A stretch of DNA of 64,000 nucleotides from Modestobacter sp. VKM Ac-2986 (GCF_026967795.1 NZ_JAPVBH010000009.1:1-64000); one strand, 5' to 3'. Positions 8,646-17,738 are shown, counted from the first letter of the stretch. Notes: a model not told the origin generated them from the letters alone. Numbers and translations are program-made.

Positions 8646-9359
8646 TCAGCCCTGGCTCGCGCGGCGGCGGACCGCCACCGCGACGGCCCCGGCCAGCACG
8701 ACCGAGCCGCCCAGCGCGGCCAGCGGCGCGGCCGAGCCCGTCGCCGTCGAGTCCGTCGCCGTCCCGCCGGCGCCGGTCTCGATGCCGCCCGCCGGCACCT
8801 GGGTCAGCTGGCCGCGGACCGCGCCGGCGGCGAAGGCCGAGGTGTGGGTGTCGGTGGAGAAGGACGCCGGGTCGGCCTCGATCTCGGCGAGGGAGAAGCC
8901 CTCGCCGGTGTCGGGGCCCTGCGGTGCCAGGCCGGTGGTGAACGGGCCCTGCAGGCAGCCGCTGCTCACCAGGTTCCCGCTGCCGTCGTCCTCCGGGTTG
9001 GGCAGGGCGATCCGCGGGGGACCGGCCTTGCCGGCGGCGGCCTGGTGGATGTGCGTGGCCGTCTTCGCCGGGCTCATGTAGGGCGGGGTGACGCCGGTGA
9101 GGGTGATGTCGTAACAGATCACCTCGAGGTCGGAGTTGATCCGGTACATGAAGCTGCCCGAGGCGCCGGGCTCACCGGGGGTGGCGACGCTGTCGGCGTT
9201 GACCACCATGTCCGGCGTGGCCATCGCGGTGAAGGCGCTGGTGAAGGTGGCGGGCTCGGCGACCTCGGTCTCGGCGGAGGCGGTGCCAGCGCCGGTGAGG
9301 ACGACGACGCCCACGGCTCCGGCGACGGCGGCGGTGCGGGCTGCGAGGGAACGGTTCAC
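8646..9359 (-). CDS. secreted CHRD-domain protein with C-terminal anchor
   Basis: A protein of 237 residues with a Sec signal peptide (cleavage probably after GAGTASA, about residue 29) and a CHRD domain, seen in the THIHQAAAGKAGPP motif and the AFAAGAVRGQLTQVP ending. The C-terminus has a QVPAGGIETGAGG motif, a Thr/Ser/Gly linker, a hydrophobic helix (about residues 205-230) and a RRR tail, which is the layout of a sortase-sorted or membrane-anchored surface protein. The GTG start at 9359 has a GGAGAG site eight bases upstream. It lies between the anti-sigma gene and the sortase gene and has its own copy of the sigma-type promoter motif. Confidence 0.82.
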   Translation of the reverse strand: MNRSLAARTAAVAGAVGVVVLTGAGTASAETEVAEPATFTSAFTAMATPDMVVNADSVATPGEPGASGSFMYRINSDLEVICYDITLTGVTPPYMSPAKTATHIHQAAAGKAGPPRIALPNPEDDGSGNLVSSGCLQGPFTTGLAPQGPDTGEGFSLAEIEADPASFSTDTHTSAFAAGAVRGQLTQVPAGGIETGAGGTATDSTATGSAAPLAALGGSVVLAGAVAVAVRRRASQG

Positions 9360-9398
9360 GGTGGCTCTCCAACGGGCTCGGGACAGGTCACCGGGGTC

Positions 9399-9426
9399 TA
9401 CGCGGGCGGGGGTGACCGCGTTCACC
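9399..9426 (-). promoter_or_regulatory. ECF-type promoter upstream of CHRD gene
   Basis: GGTGAAC (9420-9426 on the minus strand), 17 bases, then CGTA (9399-9402). The same two elements at the same spacing lie upstream of the sigma-factor gene at 10681-10708. The distance to the GTG at 9359 allows a leader of about 30 bases with a ribosome binding site. Confidence 0.6.
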
Positions 9427-9434
9427 GATCGGCG

Positions 9435-10109
9435 TCAGAAGTCCGAGGAGAGGACCACCGCACCGCCCGCGTCGACCACCCGGAAGCCCGCGGCGTCGGC
9501 CCGCAGGACCGAGGAGTTGAGGTTGCAGTCCAGCTCCGCCGGGCCGGTGCCGAGGAACTCGCCGGCCGGCACCTCGTCGCCGTCCTGCTCCCGGACGCTC
9601 ACCCGGTAGACCTCCCCGGCGGTGAACCCCGCACCGGACAGCTTCACCTCCACGCCCCAGGTGTGCGGCACGACGTCGGCGGTGGCGGTGATGCCGGCGT
9701 CGTCGACCTGCACCGCGACCCGCTCCAGCGGCGGCTGGGGCGGGACCGGGCGCACGAGCCAGCCCACCCCGAAGGCCGCGGCCGCCACGGCGGCCACGGC
9801 GGCGAGCGCCCAGCCGCGCCGCTGCGGACGCCGGCCGGCGGTCCGGGCGCCGCTCTCGGCGGCTATCCGGGCGAGGACCGCCTCACCCAGGCCCGGTGGG
9901 GGTGCGGCGAGCTCGTCGAGCCGGTCGGGGTCGACGTCGGCCAGCCGGGCCGCCACCGGGGTCAGCTCGGCCAGCTCGGCGCGGCAGGCGGCGCACCCGT
10001 CCAGGTGCGCGCGGACCGCGGCCCGCTCGGCGGGGTCGCCGCCGCCCAGTGCGTACACGCCCAGCTGCTCGCGCAGCGCTCGGTGGGCCGGTCCCTGCGG
10101 TGCGCTCAC
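9435..10109 (-). CDS. anti-sigma factor with zinc-finger (ZAS-type) domain
   Basis: A protein of 224 residues. The N-terminal part carries the zinc-associated anti-sigma motif H-x3-C-x2-C (HLDGCAAC, about residues 35-42), a central helix at about 99-117 crosses the membrane, and the C-terminal part (about 120-224) would lie outside the cell. This is the layout of RskA-like regulators that hold an ECF sigma factor until a signal releases it. The start overlaps the sigma gene stop by four bases. Its extracytoplasmic domain is the RskA-like beta domain type. Confidence 0.88.
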   Translation of the reverse strand: MSAPQGPAHRALREQLGVYALGGGDPAERAAVRAHLDGCAACRAELAELTPVAARLADVDPDRLDELAAPPPGLGEAVLARIAAESGARTAGRRPQRRGWALAAVAAVAAAAFGVGWLVRPVPPQPPLERVAVQVDDAGITATADVVPHTWGVEVKLSGAGFTAGEVYRVSVREQDGDEVPAGEFLGTGPAELDCNLNSSVLRADAAGFRVVDAGGAVVLSSDF

Positions 10110-10642
10110 GGCTCCACCCCCATCTCCTCCATCGCCAGGCGCAGTGCCTTCAGTCCGTAGAACACCCGGCTGCGCAGTGTGCCGACCGGGATGCCGAGCT
10201 CTGCGGCCACCTCCGCGTGCGGCCTGCCGCGCAGGTGGGTCTCGACGATCGCGGCCCGGTGCTCGGCCCCGACCCGGCGCAGCGCCTCCTCGACCACCCA
10301 GGCGTCGACCACGCGCTCGTCCAGCCCGGGGCCGGGCGGGGCGGCGTCGTGCCCGCTGCCATCGGTCAGCTCGCGCTGCCAGGGGCGCACCGCCCCGCGC
10401 CGGACCTCGTCGACCAGCAGGTGGCGGGCGATGGCGAACAGCCAGGTGCGCAGGCTGGCCAGCTGCGGGTCGTAGGACGCCGAGGAGCGCCAGGCCCGCA
10501 GGAACACCTCCTGCACGACGTCCTGGGCCGCGCCCTGGTCACCGAGGTGGCGCAGCGCGAAGCGGTACAGCTCCGGCCCGTGCGCCGCGTAGGCGGTCGG
10601 GACGTCGAGCTGCGCAGGCTCGCCGAGACGAAGGTGCCGCAC
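10106..10642 (-). CDS. ECF RNA polymerase sigma factor (SigK/SigL-like)
   Basis: A sigma-70 family ECF factor of 178 residues. Region 2 is seen in YRFALRHLGDQGAAQDVVQEVFLRAWRS and the RTWLFAIARHLLVDEVRR stretch; region 4 in the AIVETHLRGRPHAEVAAELGIPVGTLRSRVFYGLKALR stretch. The GTG at 10642 is preferred because GGAGGGAG lies eight bases upstream; the ATG at 10681 would overlap the putative -10 element. It is coupled to its anti-sigma gene by a four-base overlap and is probably autoregulated through the promoter at 10681-10708. The CHRD gene carries the same motif, so it is the likely target. Confidence 0.88.
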   Translation of the reverse strand: MRHLRLGEPAQLDVPTAYAAHGPELYRFALRHLGDQGAAQDVVQEVFLRAWRSSASYDPQLASLRTWLFAIARHLLVDEVRRGAVRPWQRELTDGSGHDAAPPGPGLDERVVDAWVVEEALRRVGAEHRAAIVETHLRGRPHAEVAAELGIPVGTLRSRVFYGLKALRLAMEEMGVEP

Positions 10643-10680
10643 CGTGCCGCTCCCTCCGTCGTCGACTTCCTGACCCGGCA

Positions 10681-10708
10681 TACGGCTGTGGGTCGGGATC
10701 GGTTCACC
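10681..10708 (-). promoter_or_regulatory. ECF-type promoter upstream of sigma gene
   Basis: GGTGAAC (10702-10708 on the minus strand), 17 bases, then CGTA (10681-10684), matching the motif before the CHRD gene. Points to autoregulation of the sigma factor. Confidence 0.6.
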
Positions 10709-10721
10709 AGCGCAGCGGAGC

Positions 10722-10750
10722 GGGTCCGTCGACCTCGTGCCGACGGGTCC
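10722..10750 (-). terminator. hairpin downstream of S9 peptidase gene
   Basis: A 10-bp stem with two G-U pairs (10722-10731 with 10741-10750) just past the S9 peptidase stop codon. The GGTGGACCCGTCGGC strand resembles the rnj/sortase palindrome. Confidence 0.55.
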
Positions 10751-10758
10751 ACCCCACC

Positions 10759-12720
10759 TCAGCCGCGCACGACCTCGATCGGGGTGATGCCCTCCCCGGC
10801 GGGGAGGGTGAAGCCGAGCACCTGGGCGTAGAAGGACAGCTCGCCGTCCAGCGCGGCCCGGATGTTGGTGGCCTGGCGGAAACCGTGCTGCTCACCGGCG
10901 AACAGCAGGTAGGCGTGCGGCACGCCCTTGGCCCGCAGTGCCGCGACCATCATCTCCGCCTGCTCCGGCGGCACCACCCGGTCCTCGTCGCCCTGGAAGA
11001 CCGCCAGCGGGGTGTCGAGGGCCTCGACGTGGTGGATGGGGGAGCGCTCGGCGTAGACGTCGGCGCCGGAGGGCCACGGGGCGATGAGCCCGTCGAGGTA
11101 GCGGGACTCGAAGGAGTGCGTGTCGGCGGCCAGCGCGGCCAGGTCGGCGACGCCGTAGTGGCTGGCGCCGGCGGCGAACACCCCGGGGCGGAAGGTCAGC
11201 GCGGCCAGCGTCGTGTAGCCGCCGGCCGAGCCGCCGCGGATCGCCAGCCGTGCCGGGTCGACCAGGTCCTGCTCGGACAGCCAGCGGGCGCAGGACACCA
11301 CGTCGTCGAGGTCGGCGATGCCCCAGTTGCCCTGCAGCGCGTCGCGGTAGCGGCGGCCGTAGCCGGTCGAGCCGCGGTAGTCCACGTCGGCGACGGCGAA
11401 CCCGCGCGAGGTCCAGTACTGCACGCCGAGGTCGAGCACGGCCCGGGCGGCGGCGGTGGGCCCGCCGTGCACCAGCACCAGCAGCGGCGGCCGCTCGTCG
11501 TCCGGGCCGGTCACCTGCGGGTTGGCCGGCGGGTAGAACAGCGCGTGCGCCTCGCCGACGCCGGAGTCGCCGGGCACGGTCGGGAAGGTGACGTGCCGGG
11601 GCCGGGAGAACCAGGCCGGGTCCAGGCCGAGGTCGCGCGCGGGGCGCAGCACCTCGGCGGCGCCGTCCAGCGAGGTGCGCAGCACCACCGGCTCGGACGT
11701 CGGGCCGCCGGCCACGCAGACCACGGCGTCGGCGGCCGCGCGCACCTGGCCGAACGAGGCGTACTGCGACGGCAGCTCCCGCACGGTGCCGTCGGCCTCG
11801 CGCACGGAGAGACGGTCGGCGCCGTCCCGGCCGAAGGCCAGTGCCACCCGGCCACCGGACAGCAGGGCGAACCGGCTCTGCCCGAACACCCACTGCGGGC
11901 CGGCGATGTCGCTGCCGGGGTCGAGCACGAGCTCCATGCCCTCGGCAGGGGTCCAGCGGTAGAGGGCCCAGACGTCGGTGCGGTCGGCGAAGAACCACAG
12001 CGACCCGTCGGGCGCCCAGGTCGGCTGCACGACCGACTCCGGCTGCGCTCCGGACCGGCCGCCGGCGACCACCGTCTCGGTGCCGTCGGGGGCGCGGACG
12101 ACGAGCTCGGCGGCGTCCCAGGGCATGTCCGGGTGCTGCCACTGCAACCACGACAGCGAGCCGTCGGGGGAGCGGCGGGGGTCGGAGACGAAGTCGGTGC
12201 CGGCGACGAGGACCTCGGTCGTGCCGTCGACGGCGATCCGCACCACCTCGTGGACGACGTCGGCCGCGGCGCCGCTCGCGGTGTGGGTCTCCCGGACGGC
12301 GAGCACCGCGGCGCCGTCCTCGACCACGGACAGGTCGGCGTACCGGACGCCGGCGGGCAGCTCCGGCTCCGGCGTCACCGCCACCGGCTCGGTGCTGCCG
12401 GCCGCCACCCGGTACAGCCGCTGGTCGGCGTAGGAGGTGAACCACACCGTGCCGGCCGCGACCGTCCACGCGCCGCCGCCGTACTCGTGCACGCGGGTGC
12501 GGGCGTTCCACGGCGGGGGCAGCAGGTCGGTGGTCGTGCCGTCGGGGGAGCGGCGCACCAGCACCGAGCGCCCGCCCTCGCTCGGGCGGCCCTCGGACCA
12601 CCACACGTCGTCCCCGTCGACGACCACCTCACCGAGCCGGGCGGCGGCACGCACCACCAGCTCGGAGGTGATCGGGGTCGGCCAGCTGCCGTGGGGGAGC
12701 GTCTGCGCGGGATCGGTCAC
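10759..12720 (-). CDS. S9 family prolyl-oligopeptidase-like peptidase
   Basis: A protein of 653 residues with an N-terminal beta-propeller-like half and a C-terminal alpha/beta-hydrolase peptidase. The nucleophile lies in GGSAGGYTT (Ser about 495), the Asp in QGDEDRVVPPEQ (about 578) and the His in GEQHGFRQ (about 608). No signal peptide is seen, so it is probably cytoplasmic, acting on short peptides. The GTG start at 12720 is supported by a TACGGT box six bases upstream; the frame is open to 12756 but that extension has no support. Dipeptidyl aminopeptidase/acylaminoacyl-peptidase annotation is equally possible. Confidence 0.9.
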   Translation of the reverse strand: MTDPAQTLPHGSWPTPITSELVVRAAARLGEVVVDGDDVWWSEGRPSEGGRSVLVRRSPDGTTTDLLPPPWNARTRVHEYGGGAWTVAAGTVWFTSYADQRLYRVAAGSTEPVAVTPEPELPAGVRYADLSVVEDGAAVLAVRETHTASGAAADVVHEVVRIAVDGTTEVLVAGTDFVSDPRRSPDGSLSWLQWQHPDMPWDAAELVVRAPDGTETVVAGGRSGAQPESVVQPTWAPDGSLWFFADRTDVWALYRWTPAEGMELVLDPGSDIAGPQWVFGQSRFALLSGGRVALAFGRDGADRLSVREADGTVRELPSQYASFGQVRAAADAVVCVAGGPTSEPVVLRTSLDGAAEVLRPARDLGLDPAWFSRPRHVTFPTVPGDSGVGEAHALFYPPANPQVTGPDDERPPLLVLVHGGPTAAARAVLDLGVQYWTSRGFAVADVDYRGSTGYGRRYRDALQGNWGIADLDDVVSCARWLSEQDLVDPARLAIRGGSAGGYTTLAALTFRPGVFAAGASHYGVADLAALAADTHSFESRYLDGLIAPWPSGADVYAERSPIHHVEALDTPLAVFQGDEDRVVPPEQAEMMVAALRAKGVPHAYLLFAGEQHGFRQATNIRAALDGELSFYAQVLGFTLPAGEGITPIEVVRG

Positions 12721-12726
12721 GGCCTG

Positions 12727-12732
12727 ACCGTA
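12727..12732 (-). promoter_or_regulatory. -10 box for leaderless S9 peptidase gene
   Basis: TACGGT on the minus strand six bases before the GTG start at 12720. Confidence 0.5.
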
Positions 12733-12843
12733 GCCAGGCGGCCGGTGGACGGACACGGGTGGACGGTCGGGCCTGCAGGTGGCCAGCGGGACCAGGATGT
12801 GGACACGCTGCCCGCAATGGGCCCAGCCGCCCGCGTCGCGGAT

Positions 12844-12849
12844 TACCGT
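12844..12849 (+). promoter_or_regulatory. -10 box for ftsK
   Basis: TACCGT six bases before the ftsK ATG; the same hexamer and spacing precede the DUF3046 gene. Confidence 0.5.
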
Positions 12850-12855
12850 CGGCGC

Positions 12856-15393
12856 ATGCCTGCTCGCGCGACGACGTCGAACCGGGCGCCTGCTCGCGGC
12901 GGCAGCTCTGCCCGCCCGCGCGCGGGCGGCTCGACCGCCAAGAAGCGGCCCCCCGCCAAGAAGACCGGTGCCACGGCCGCCCGCCGTCCGGCGCCGAAGA
13001 AGAAGTCACCTCTCGCCGGCAGCCTCTGGCGCGGTGCCTCGGGCGCCTGGGGCCTGCTGGCCCGCGGCGCCGGCGGCGTCGCCCGCTCGGTGGCCCGCCC
13101 CGCGGAGACCGAGCCGCTGGGTCCCGAGCACCGCCGCGACGGCGTCGGCCTGGCCGTCCTGGGCCTGGCCATCGTGCTCGGCGCCGCGGCCTGGACCGAG
13201 GGGATCGGACCGGTCGGCTCGCTGCTCACCGACGGCGTCCGCTGGGCCATCGGCTCGCTGACCATGGTGCTGCCGGTCGTGCTGTTCCTGGTCGCCGTCC
13301 GGCTGCTGCGCCACCCCCCGCACCCCGAGGCGCGCGGTCGGCTGCTGATCGGCTGGCTGAGCGTGGTCGCCGCCGTCGTGGGCGTCACCCACGTCGTCGG
13401 CTCCGACGCCGGCGCGGGCGCCCGCTCGGGTGCCGGTGGGCTGCTCGGCTGGGCGGTCGGCACCCCGCTGACCGCCGGCGTGGGCAGCGTCGTCACGGTG
13501 ATGCTGCTGGTCCTGCTGGCGTTCTTCGGCCTGCTGGTGGTCACCGCCACCCCGGTGCACCAGGTGCCCGAGCGGCTGCGCGGCTGGGTCGACCGGCAGC
13601 TCGGCCGGGACGACGAGGACGCCGACTACGACGCGTTCGACGAGGTCTACGACGACGAGGAGGAGGAGCCGGCCGCCCCGCGCAGCCGCCGCGGGCGCAA
13701 GAACGCCGTTGCCGCCCTCCAGGACACCCTGGACACCGGGGACATCGACCTGCCCCGCGTCGACCACGGCGCGCTGGAGGAGGCGCCGCTGGCCGTCGTC
13801 ACCGAGCCGCCGCCCCCGCCGGTGCCCACCCGCCGCCCGATCGTCGACCGCACGGCCCCGCCGGAGGACCTGCCGCCGATCGAGGAGCCCGAGCAGCTCC
13901 GCATCCAGCCGGTCGAGGGCACCTACACGCTGCCCTCGGTCAGCGTGCTGCGCCCGGGTACGCCGCCGCGGGCGAAGTCCAAGGCCAACGACGTCGCCAT
14001 CGAGGCGATCACCGGCGTGCTCGAGCAGTTCAACATCGACGCCGCGGTCACCAGCTACACCCGCGGCCCGACGGTGACCCGCTACGAGATCGAGCTGGGC
14101 AACGCGGTCAAGGTCGAGAAGATCACCGCGCTGACCAAGAACCTCGCCTACGCCGTCGCCAACGACAACATCCGCATCCTCGCCCCGATCCCGGGCAAGT
14201 CCGCGGTCGGCGTCGAGGTGCCCAACACCGACCGCGAGACCGTCAGCCTCGGCGACGTCATGCGCTCCCAGGTGGCCAAGCAGGACCCGCACCCGATGCT
14301 GGTCGGCCTGGGCAAGGACATCGAGGGCGGGTTCGTCTGCGCGAACCTGGCGAAGATGCCGCACCTGCTGGTGGCCGGTGCCACCGGCGCCGGCAAGTCC
14401 AGCTGCATCAACTCGCTGCTGACCTCGCTGCTGTTGCGCGCCACCCCGGACCAGCTGCGGATGATCCTGGTCGACCCGAAGATGGTCGAGCTCACGCCCT
14501 ACGACGGCATCCCGCACCTGATCACGCCGATCATCACCGACCCCAAGAAGGCCGCCACCGCGCTGGCCTGGCTGGTCGAGGAGATGGAGCAGCGCTACCA
14601 GGACATGCGCGCCACCGGCGTCCGGCACATCGACGACTTCAACAAGAAGGTCGAGCGTGGGGAGATCACCGCCCCGCCCGGCAGCGAGCGGGTGTACCAG
14701 CCCTACCCCTACATCCTCACGATCGTCGACGAGCTCGCCGACCTGATGATGGTCGCCCCGCGGGACGTCGAGGAGTCGATCGTCCGGATCACCCAGAAGG
14801 CCCGTGCGGCCGGCATCCACCTGGTGCTGGCCACCCAGCGCCCCTCGGTCGACGTCGTCACCGGCCTGATCAAGGCCAACGTGCCCTCGCGGCTGGCCTT
14901 CTCCACCTCCAGCCTCACCGACAGCCGGGTCATCCTCGACCAGCCGGGCGCGGAGAAGCTGATCGGCATGGGCGACGCCCTGTTCCTGCCGATCGGCGCC
15001 GGCAAGCCGATCCGCGTCCAGGGCGCCTACGTCTCCGACGCCGAGATCGAGGCGGTCGTCGAGTTCACCAAGCGGCAGGCCGAGCCGGAGTACCGCGAGG
15101 AGGTCTTCACCGCCGCGCCGGGGGAGAAGAAGGAGATCGACGAGGACATCGGCAGCGACCTGGAGCTGCTGGTCCAGGCCGTCGAGCTCGTCGTCACCAG
15201 CCAGTTCGGCTCCACCTCCATGCTGCAGCGCAAGCTGCGGGTGGGCTTCGCCAAGGCCGGCCGGCTGATGGACCTCATGGAGAGCCGCGGCATCGTCGGG
15301 CCCTCCGAGGGCTCCAAGGCCCGCGACGTCCTGCTCAAGCCCGACGAGCTGGAGTCGACGCTGTTCCTCCTGCGCGGCGGTGGCGACGCCTGA
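12856..15393 (+). CDS. ftsK: DNA translocase FtsK
   Basis: A protein of 845 residues that pumps DNA toward the dif site at the division septum. It has a basic Ala/Lys/Arg-rich N-terminus, four membrane helices (about residues 95-235), an acidic and Pro-rich linker, then the motor: the alpha domain, the Walker A motif GATGAGKSS (about 507-515) and the Walker B motif TIVDELADLMM (about 622-632). The C-terminal gamma winged helix that reads KOPS is seen in VTSQFGSTSMLQRKLRVGF. The start is the ATG at 12856; the frame is open far upstream to 9622, but that part is antisense to other genes. Equivalent of Rv2748c. Confidence 0.96.
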   Translation: MPARATTSNRAPARGGSSARPRAGGSTAKKRPPAKKTGATAARRPAPKKKSPLAGSLWRGASGAWGLLARGAGGVARSVARPAETEPLGPEHRRDGVGLAVLGLAIVLGAAAWTEGIGPVGSLLTDGVRWAIGSLTMVLPVVLFLVAVRLLRHPPHPEARGRLLIGWLSVVAAVVGVTHVVGSDAGAGARSGAGGLLGWAVGTPLTAGVGSVVTVMLLVLLAFFGLLVVTATPVHQVPERLRGWVDRQLGRDDEDADYDAFDEVYDDEEEEPAAPRSRRGRKNAVAALQDTLDTGDIDLPRVDHGALEEAPLAVVTEPPPPPVPTRRPIVDRTAPPEDLPPIEEPEQLRIQPVEGTYTLPSVSVLRPGTPPRAKSKANDVAIEAITGVLEQFNIDAAVTSYTRGPTVTRYEIELGNAVKVEKITALTKNLAYAVANDNIRILAPIPGKSAVGVEVPNTDRETVSLGDVMRSQVAKQDPHPMLVGLGKDIEGGFVCANLAKMPHLLVAGATGAGKSSCINSLLTSLLLRATPDQLRMILVDPKMVELTPYDGIPHLITPIITDPKKAATALAWLVEEMEQRYQDMRATGVRHIDDFNKKVERGEITAPPGSERVYQPYPYILTIVDELADLMMVAPRDVEESIVRITQKARAAGIHLVLATQRPSVDVVTGLIKANVPSRLAFSTSSLTDSRVILDQPGAEKLIGMGDALFLPIGAGKPIRVQGAYVSDAEIEAVVEFTKRQAEPEYREEVFTAAPGEKKEIDEDIGSDLELLVQAVELVVTSQFGSTSMLQRKLRVGFAKAGRLMDLMESRGIVGPSEGSKARDVLLKPDELESTLFLLRGGGDA

Positions 15394-15518
15394 GGGAGGA
15401 CCCCCGCGCCCCGCACGACCCGCTCCGCTCGCCGCGGGACCCGGCACGGGGGCCGGGGACGGTGGGGACCGTGGTCGAGGGTGGCGCTGGTCTCCTCGGT
15501 CGTCGGGGCCGCGGCGCA

Positions 15519-15524
15519 TAGGAT
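15519..15524 (+). promoter_or_regulatory. -10 box for rimO
   Basis: TAGGAT six bases before the rimO GTG start, with no ribosome binding site between. Confidence 0.5.
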
Positions 15525-15530
15525 GGCCCG

Positions 15531-17039
15531 GTGCCTGCCCTGCCCCGTCCTCTGACGTCTCCCGAAGGGCAGATCCTCGCTGCTCAGCACTCCGGCGCCC
15601 GGCGGGTCGCCGTCGTCACGCTGGGCTGTGCCCGCAACGAGGTCGACTCCGAGGAGCTCGCCGGCCGGCTCGCCGGTGACGGCTACGAGCTGGTCGCCGA
15701 CGCCGAGGACGCCGACGCGGTCCTGGTGAACACCTGCGGGTTCATCGAGAGCGCCAAGAAGGACTCCGTCGACGCGATCCTCGCCGCGACCGACTCCGGT
15801 GCGCAGGTGGTCGCGGTCGGCTGCATGGCCGAGCGGTACGGCTCCGAGCTCGCCGGGGCGCTGCCCGAGGCCACCGTGCTGGGCTTCGACGACTACAACG
15901 CCATCGGCGACCGGCTCGACGACGTCCTCACCGGCCGCCCGCTGGTGCCGCACACCCCGCAGGACCGGCGCACGCTGCTGCCGATCAGCCCGGTGCAGCG
16001 CACCGCCGCCATGCAGGCCCCCGACGCCCCCGCCATCCCCGGTCACGACTGGCTGCGGCGCAAGCGCCTGGCCAGCGGGCCCTCGGCCGCGCTGAAGATC
16101 GCCTCCGGCTGCGACCGGCGCTGCTCGTTCTGCGCCATCCCGGCCTTCCGCGGCTCGTTCGTCTCCCGGCCGGCCGGGGAGGTGCTCGGCGAGGCGCAGT
16201 GGCTGGCCTCCCAGGGCGTCACCGAGATCGTGCTGGTCAGCGAGAACTCCACGTCCTACGGCAAGGACGTCGGCGACCTGCGCTCGCTGGAGAAGCTCCT
16301 GCCGCAGCTGGCCGCCGTCCCGGGCATCGTGCGCGTGCGGGTGGCCTACCTGCAGCCGGCCGAGCTGCGGCCGGGCCTGCTGGAGACCATCGCCAGCACG
16401 CCGGGGATCGCCCCGTACTTCGACCTGTCCTTCCAGCACTCCTCGCCGACCCTGCTGCGCCGCATGCGCCGGTTCGGCGGCACCGAGGACTTCCTGGGCA
16501 TCATCGCCCGGGCCCGCTCGCTGGCCTCCGGCGCCGGATTCCGCACCAACGTCATCCTCGGCTTCCCCGGCGAGACCGAGGCCGACGTCGCCGAGCTCGA
16601 GCGCTTCCTCGTCGAGGGCCGGCTGGACGCGGTCGGGGTGTTCGGCTACTCCGACGAGGACGGCACGGAGGCGCTCACGCTGCCGGACAAGGTCGCCCAG
16701 GACGAGATCGACGCCCGCGTCCGGCGGATCACCGACCTGGTCGAGGAGCTCACCGCCCAGCGGGCCGAGGAGCGCATCGGCACCGTCGTCGACGTCCTGC
16801 TCACCGATGACCTGGGTGCCGAGGCCGAGCCGGGCACCTGGGGCGGGCACGCCGCCCACCAGGACCCTGACGCCGACGGGACGACGACCGTGACCGGGGT
16901 GCCCGCGGGCGCGGTCCCCGGGCAGCTGGTGCGCGCCGAGGTGGTCGACACCGAGGGCGTCGACCTGGTCGCCCGGGTGGTCGTGCACACCGGCGCGACG
17001 GCCGTGGACCCGACGCTGGCCGTGCCGGCCGGGGTCTGA
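15531..17039 (+). CDS. rimO: ribosomal protein S12 methylthiotransferase RimO
   Basis: A radical-SAM methylthiotransferase of 502 residues that modifies an aspartate of ribosomal protein S12. The N-terminal UPF0004 domain carries its cluster cysteines ([19 protein letters not shown], about residues 27-45, then [14 protein letters not shown]). The radical-SAM cluster motif is CDRRCSFC at about residues 194-201, and a C-terminal TRAM-like domain follows. SNTCGFI-type and GFPGETE motifs favour RimO. MiaB, its paralogue, is at 52168. It is followed after three bases by pgsA. Confidence 0.94.
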   Translation: MPALPRPLTSPEGQILAAQHSGARRVAVVTLGCARNEVDSEELAGRLAGDGYELVADAEDADAVLVNTCGFIESAKKDSVDAILAATDSGAQVVAVGCMAERYGSELAGALPEATVLGFDDYNAIGDRLDDVLTGRPLVPHTPQDRRTLLPISPVQRTAAMQAPDAPAIPGHDWLRRKRLASGPSAALKIASGCDRRCSFCAIPAFRGSFVSRPAGEVLGEAQWLASQGVTEIVLVSENSTSYGKDVGDLRSLEKLLPQLAAVPGIVRVRVAYLQPAELRPGLLETIASTPGIAPYFDLSFQHSSPTLLRRMRRFGGTEDFLGIIARARSLASGAGFRTNVILGFPGETEADVAELERFLVEGRLDAVGVFGYSDEDGTEALTLPDKVAQDEIDARVRRITDLVEELTAQRAEERIGTVVDVLLTDDLGAEAEPGTWGGHAAHQDPDADGTTTVTGVPAGAVPGQLVRAEVVDTEGVDLVARVVVHTGATAVDPTLAVPAGV

Positions 17040-17042
17040 GGC

Positions 17043-17738
17043 ATGAGCGCGCTGGGACCGGACGGGGCGGCCGACCCGGCGGCGACCCCGCCGCAGACCG
17101 CGCGCCTGGTCAACCTGCCCAACGCGCTGACCGTGCTGCGGCTGGCCGTCGTGCCGCTGTTCGCGCTGCTGCTGCTCTCCGACGGCGGCATGGACGACGA
17201 GCGCCGCTACTGGGCCACGGTGTTCTTCGCGCTGGCGATCATCACCGACCGCTACGACGGGATGATCGCCCGGCGCACCAACCAGGTCACCGAGTTCGGC
17301 AAGCTCGCCGACCCGATCGCGGACAAGGCGCTCACCGGCACCGCCCTGCTCGGGCTCTCGGTGCTCGGGCTGCTGCCGTGGTGGGTGACCGTCGTCGTCC
17401 TGGTCCGCGAGGTGGGGGTCACCCTGCTGCGGTTCTGGGTCATCCGGCACGGCGTCATCGCCGCCAGCCGCGGCGGCAAGGCCAAGACCGTGCTGCAGGC
17501 GCTGGCCATCGGCATGTACATCCTGCCGCTGGACGGGCTGTTCGGCACCGCCCGCTGGTGGGTGATGACCGCGGCCGTGGTGCTCACCGTGGCCACCGGC
17601 ATCGACTACGTCTACCGGGCGCTGACGCTGCGCCGCACCAGCGCGCGCGCCATGGCCGCCGCGGCCGAGCGCCGGGCCGCCGGTGGCACCCGTCAGTCCT
17701 CCGGCGCCGGTGAGGCACGGCGGGACACCGCGGCATGA
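17043..17738 (+). CDS. pgsA: CDP-diacylglycerol-glycerol-3-phosphate 3-phosphatidyltransferase
   Basis: A membrane protein of 231 residues that makes phosphatidylglycerol phosphate. The CDP-alcohol phosphatidyltransferase motif is complete: D69-x2-D72-G73-x2-A76-R77-x8-G86-x3-D90-x3-D94. Several hydrophobic segments surround it. The C-terminal 40 residues are polar and Ala/Arg-rich. It starts three bases after rimO and overlaps the next gene by four bases (ATGA). The M. tuberculosis counterpart in this location is pgsA3 (Rv2746c). Confidence 0.93.
   Translation: MSALGPDGAADPAATPPQTARLVNLPNALTVLRLAVVPLFALLLLSDGGMDDERRYWATVFFALAIITDRYDGMIARRTNQVTEFGKLADPIADKALTGTALLGLSVLGLLPWWVTVVVLVREVGVTLLRFWVIRHGVIAASRGGKAKTVLQALAIGMYILPLDGLFGTARWWVMTAAVVLTVATGIDYVYRALTLRRTSARAMAAAAERRAAGGTRQSSGAGEARRDTAA

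Noticed and set aside
9622-12855. Very long upstream extension of the ftsK frame (to 1923 residues)
   Set aside because: It is antisense to the anti-sigma, sigma and S9 peptidase genes, has no FtsK similarity, and a -10 box sits right before the ATG at 12856.
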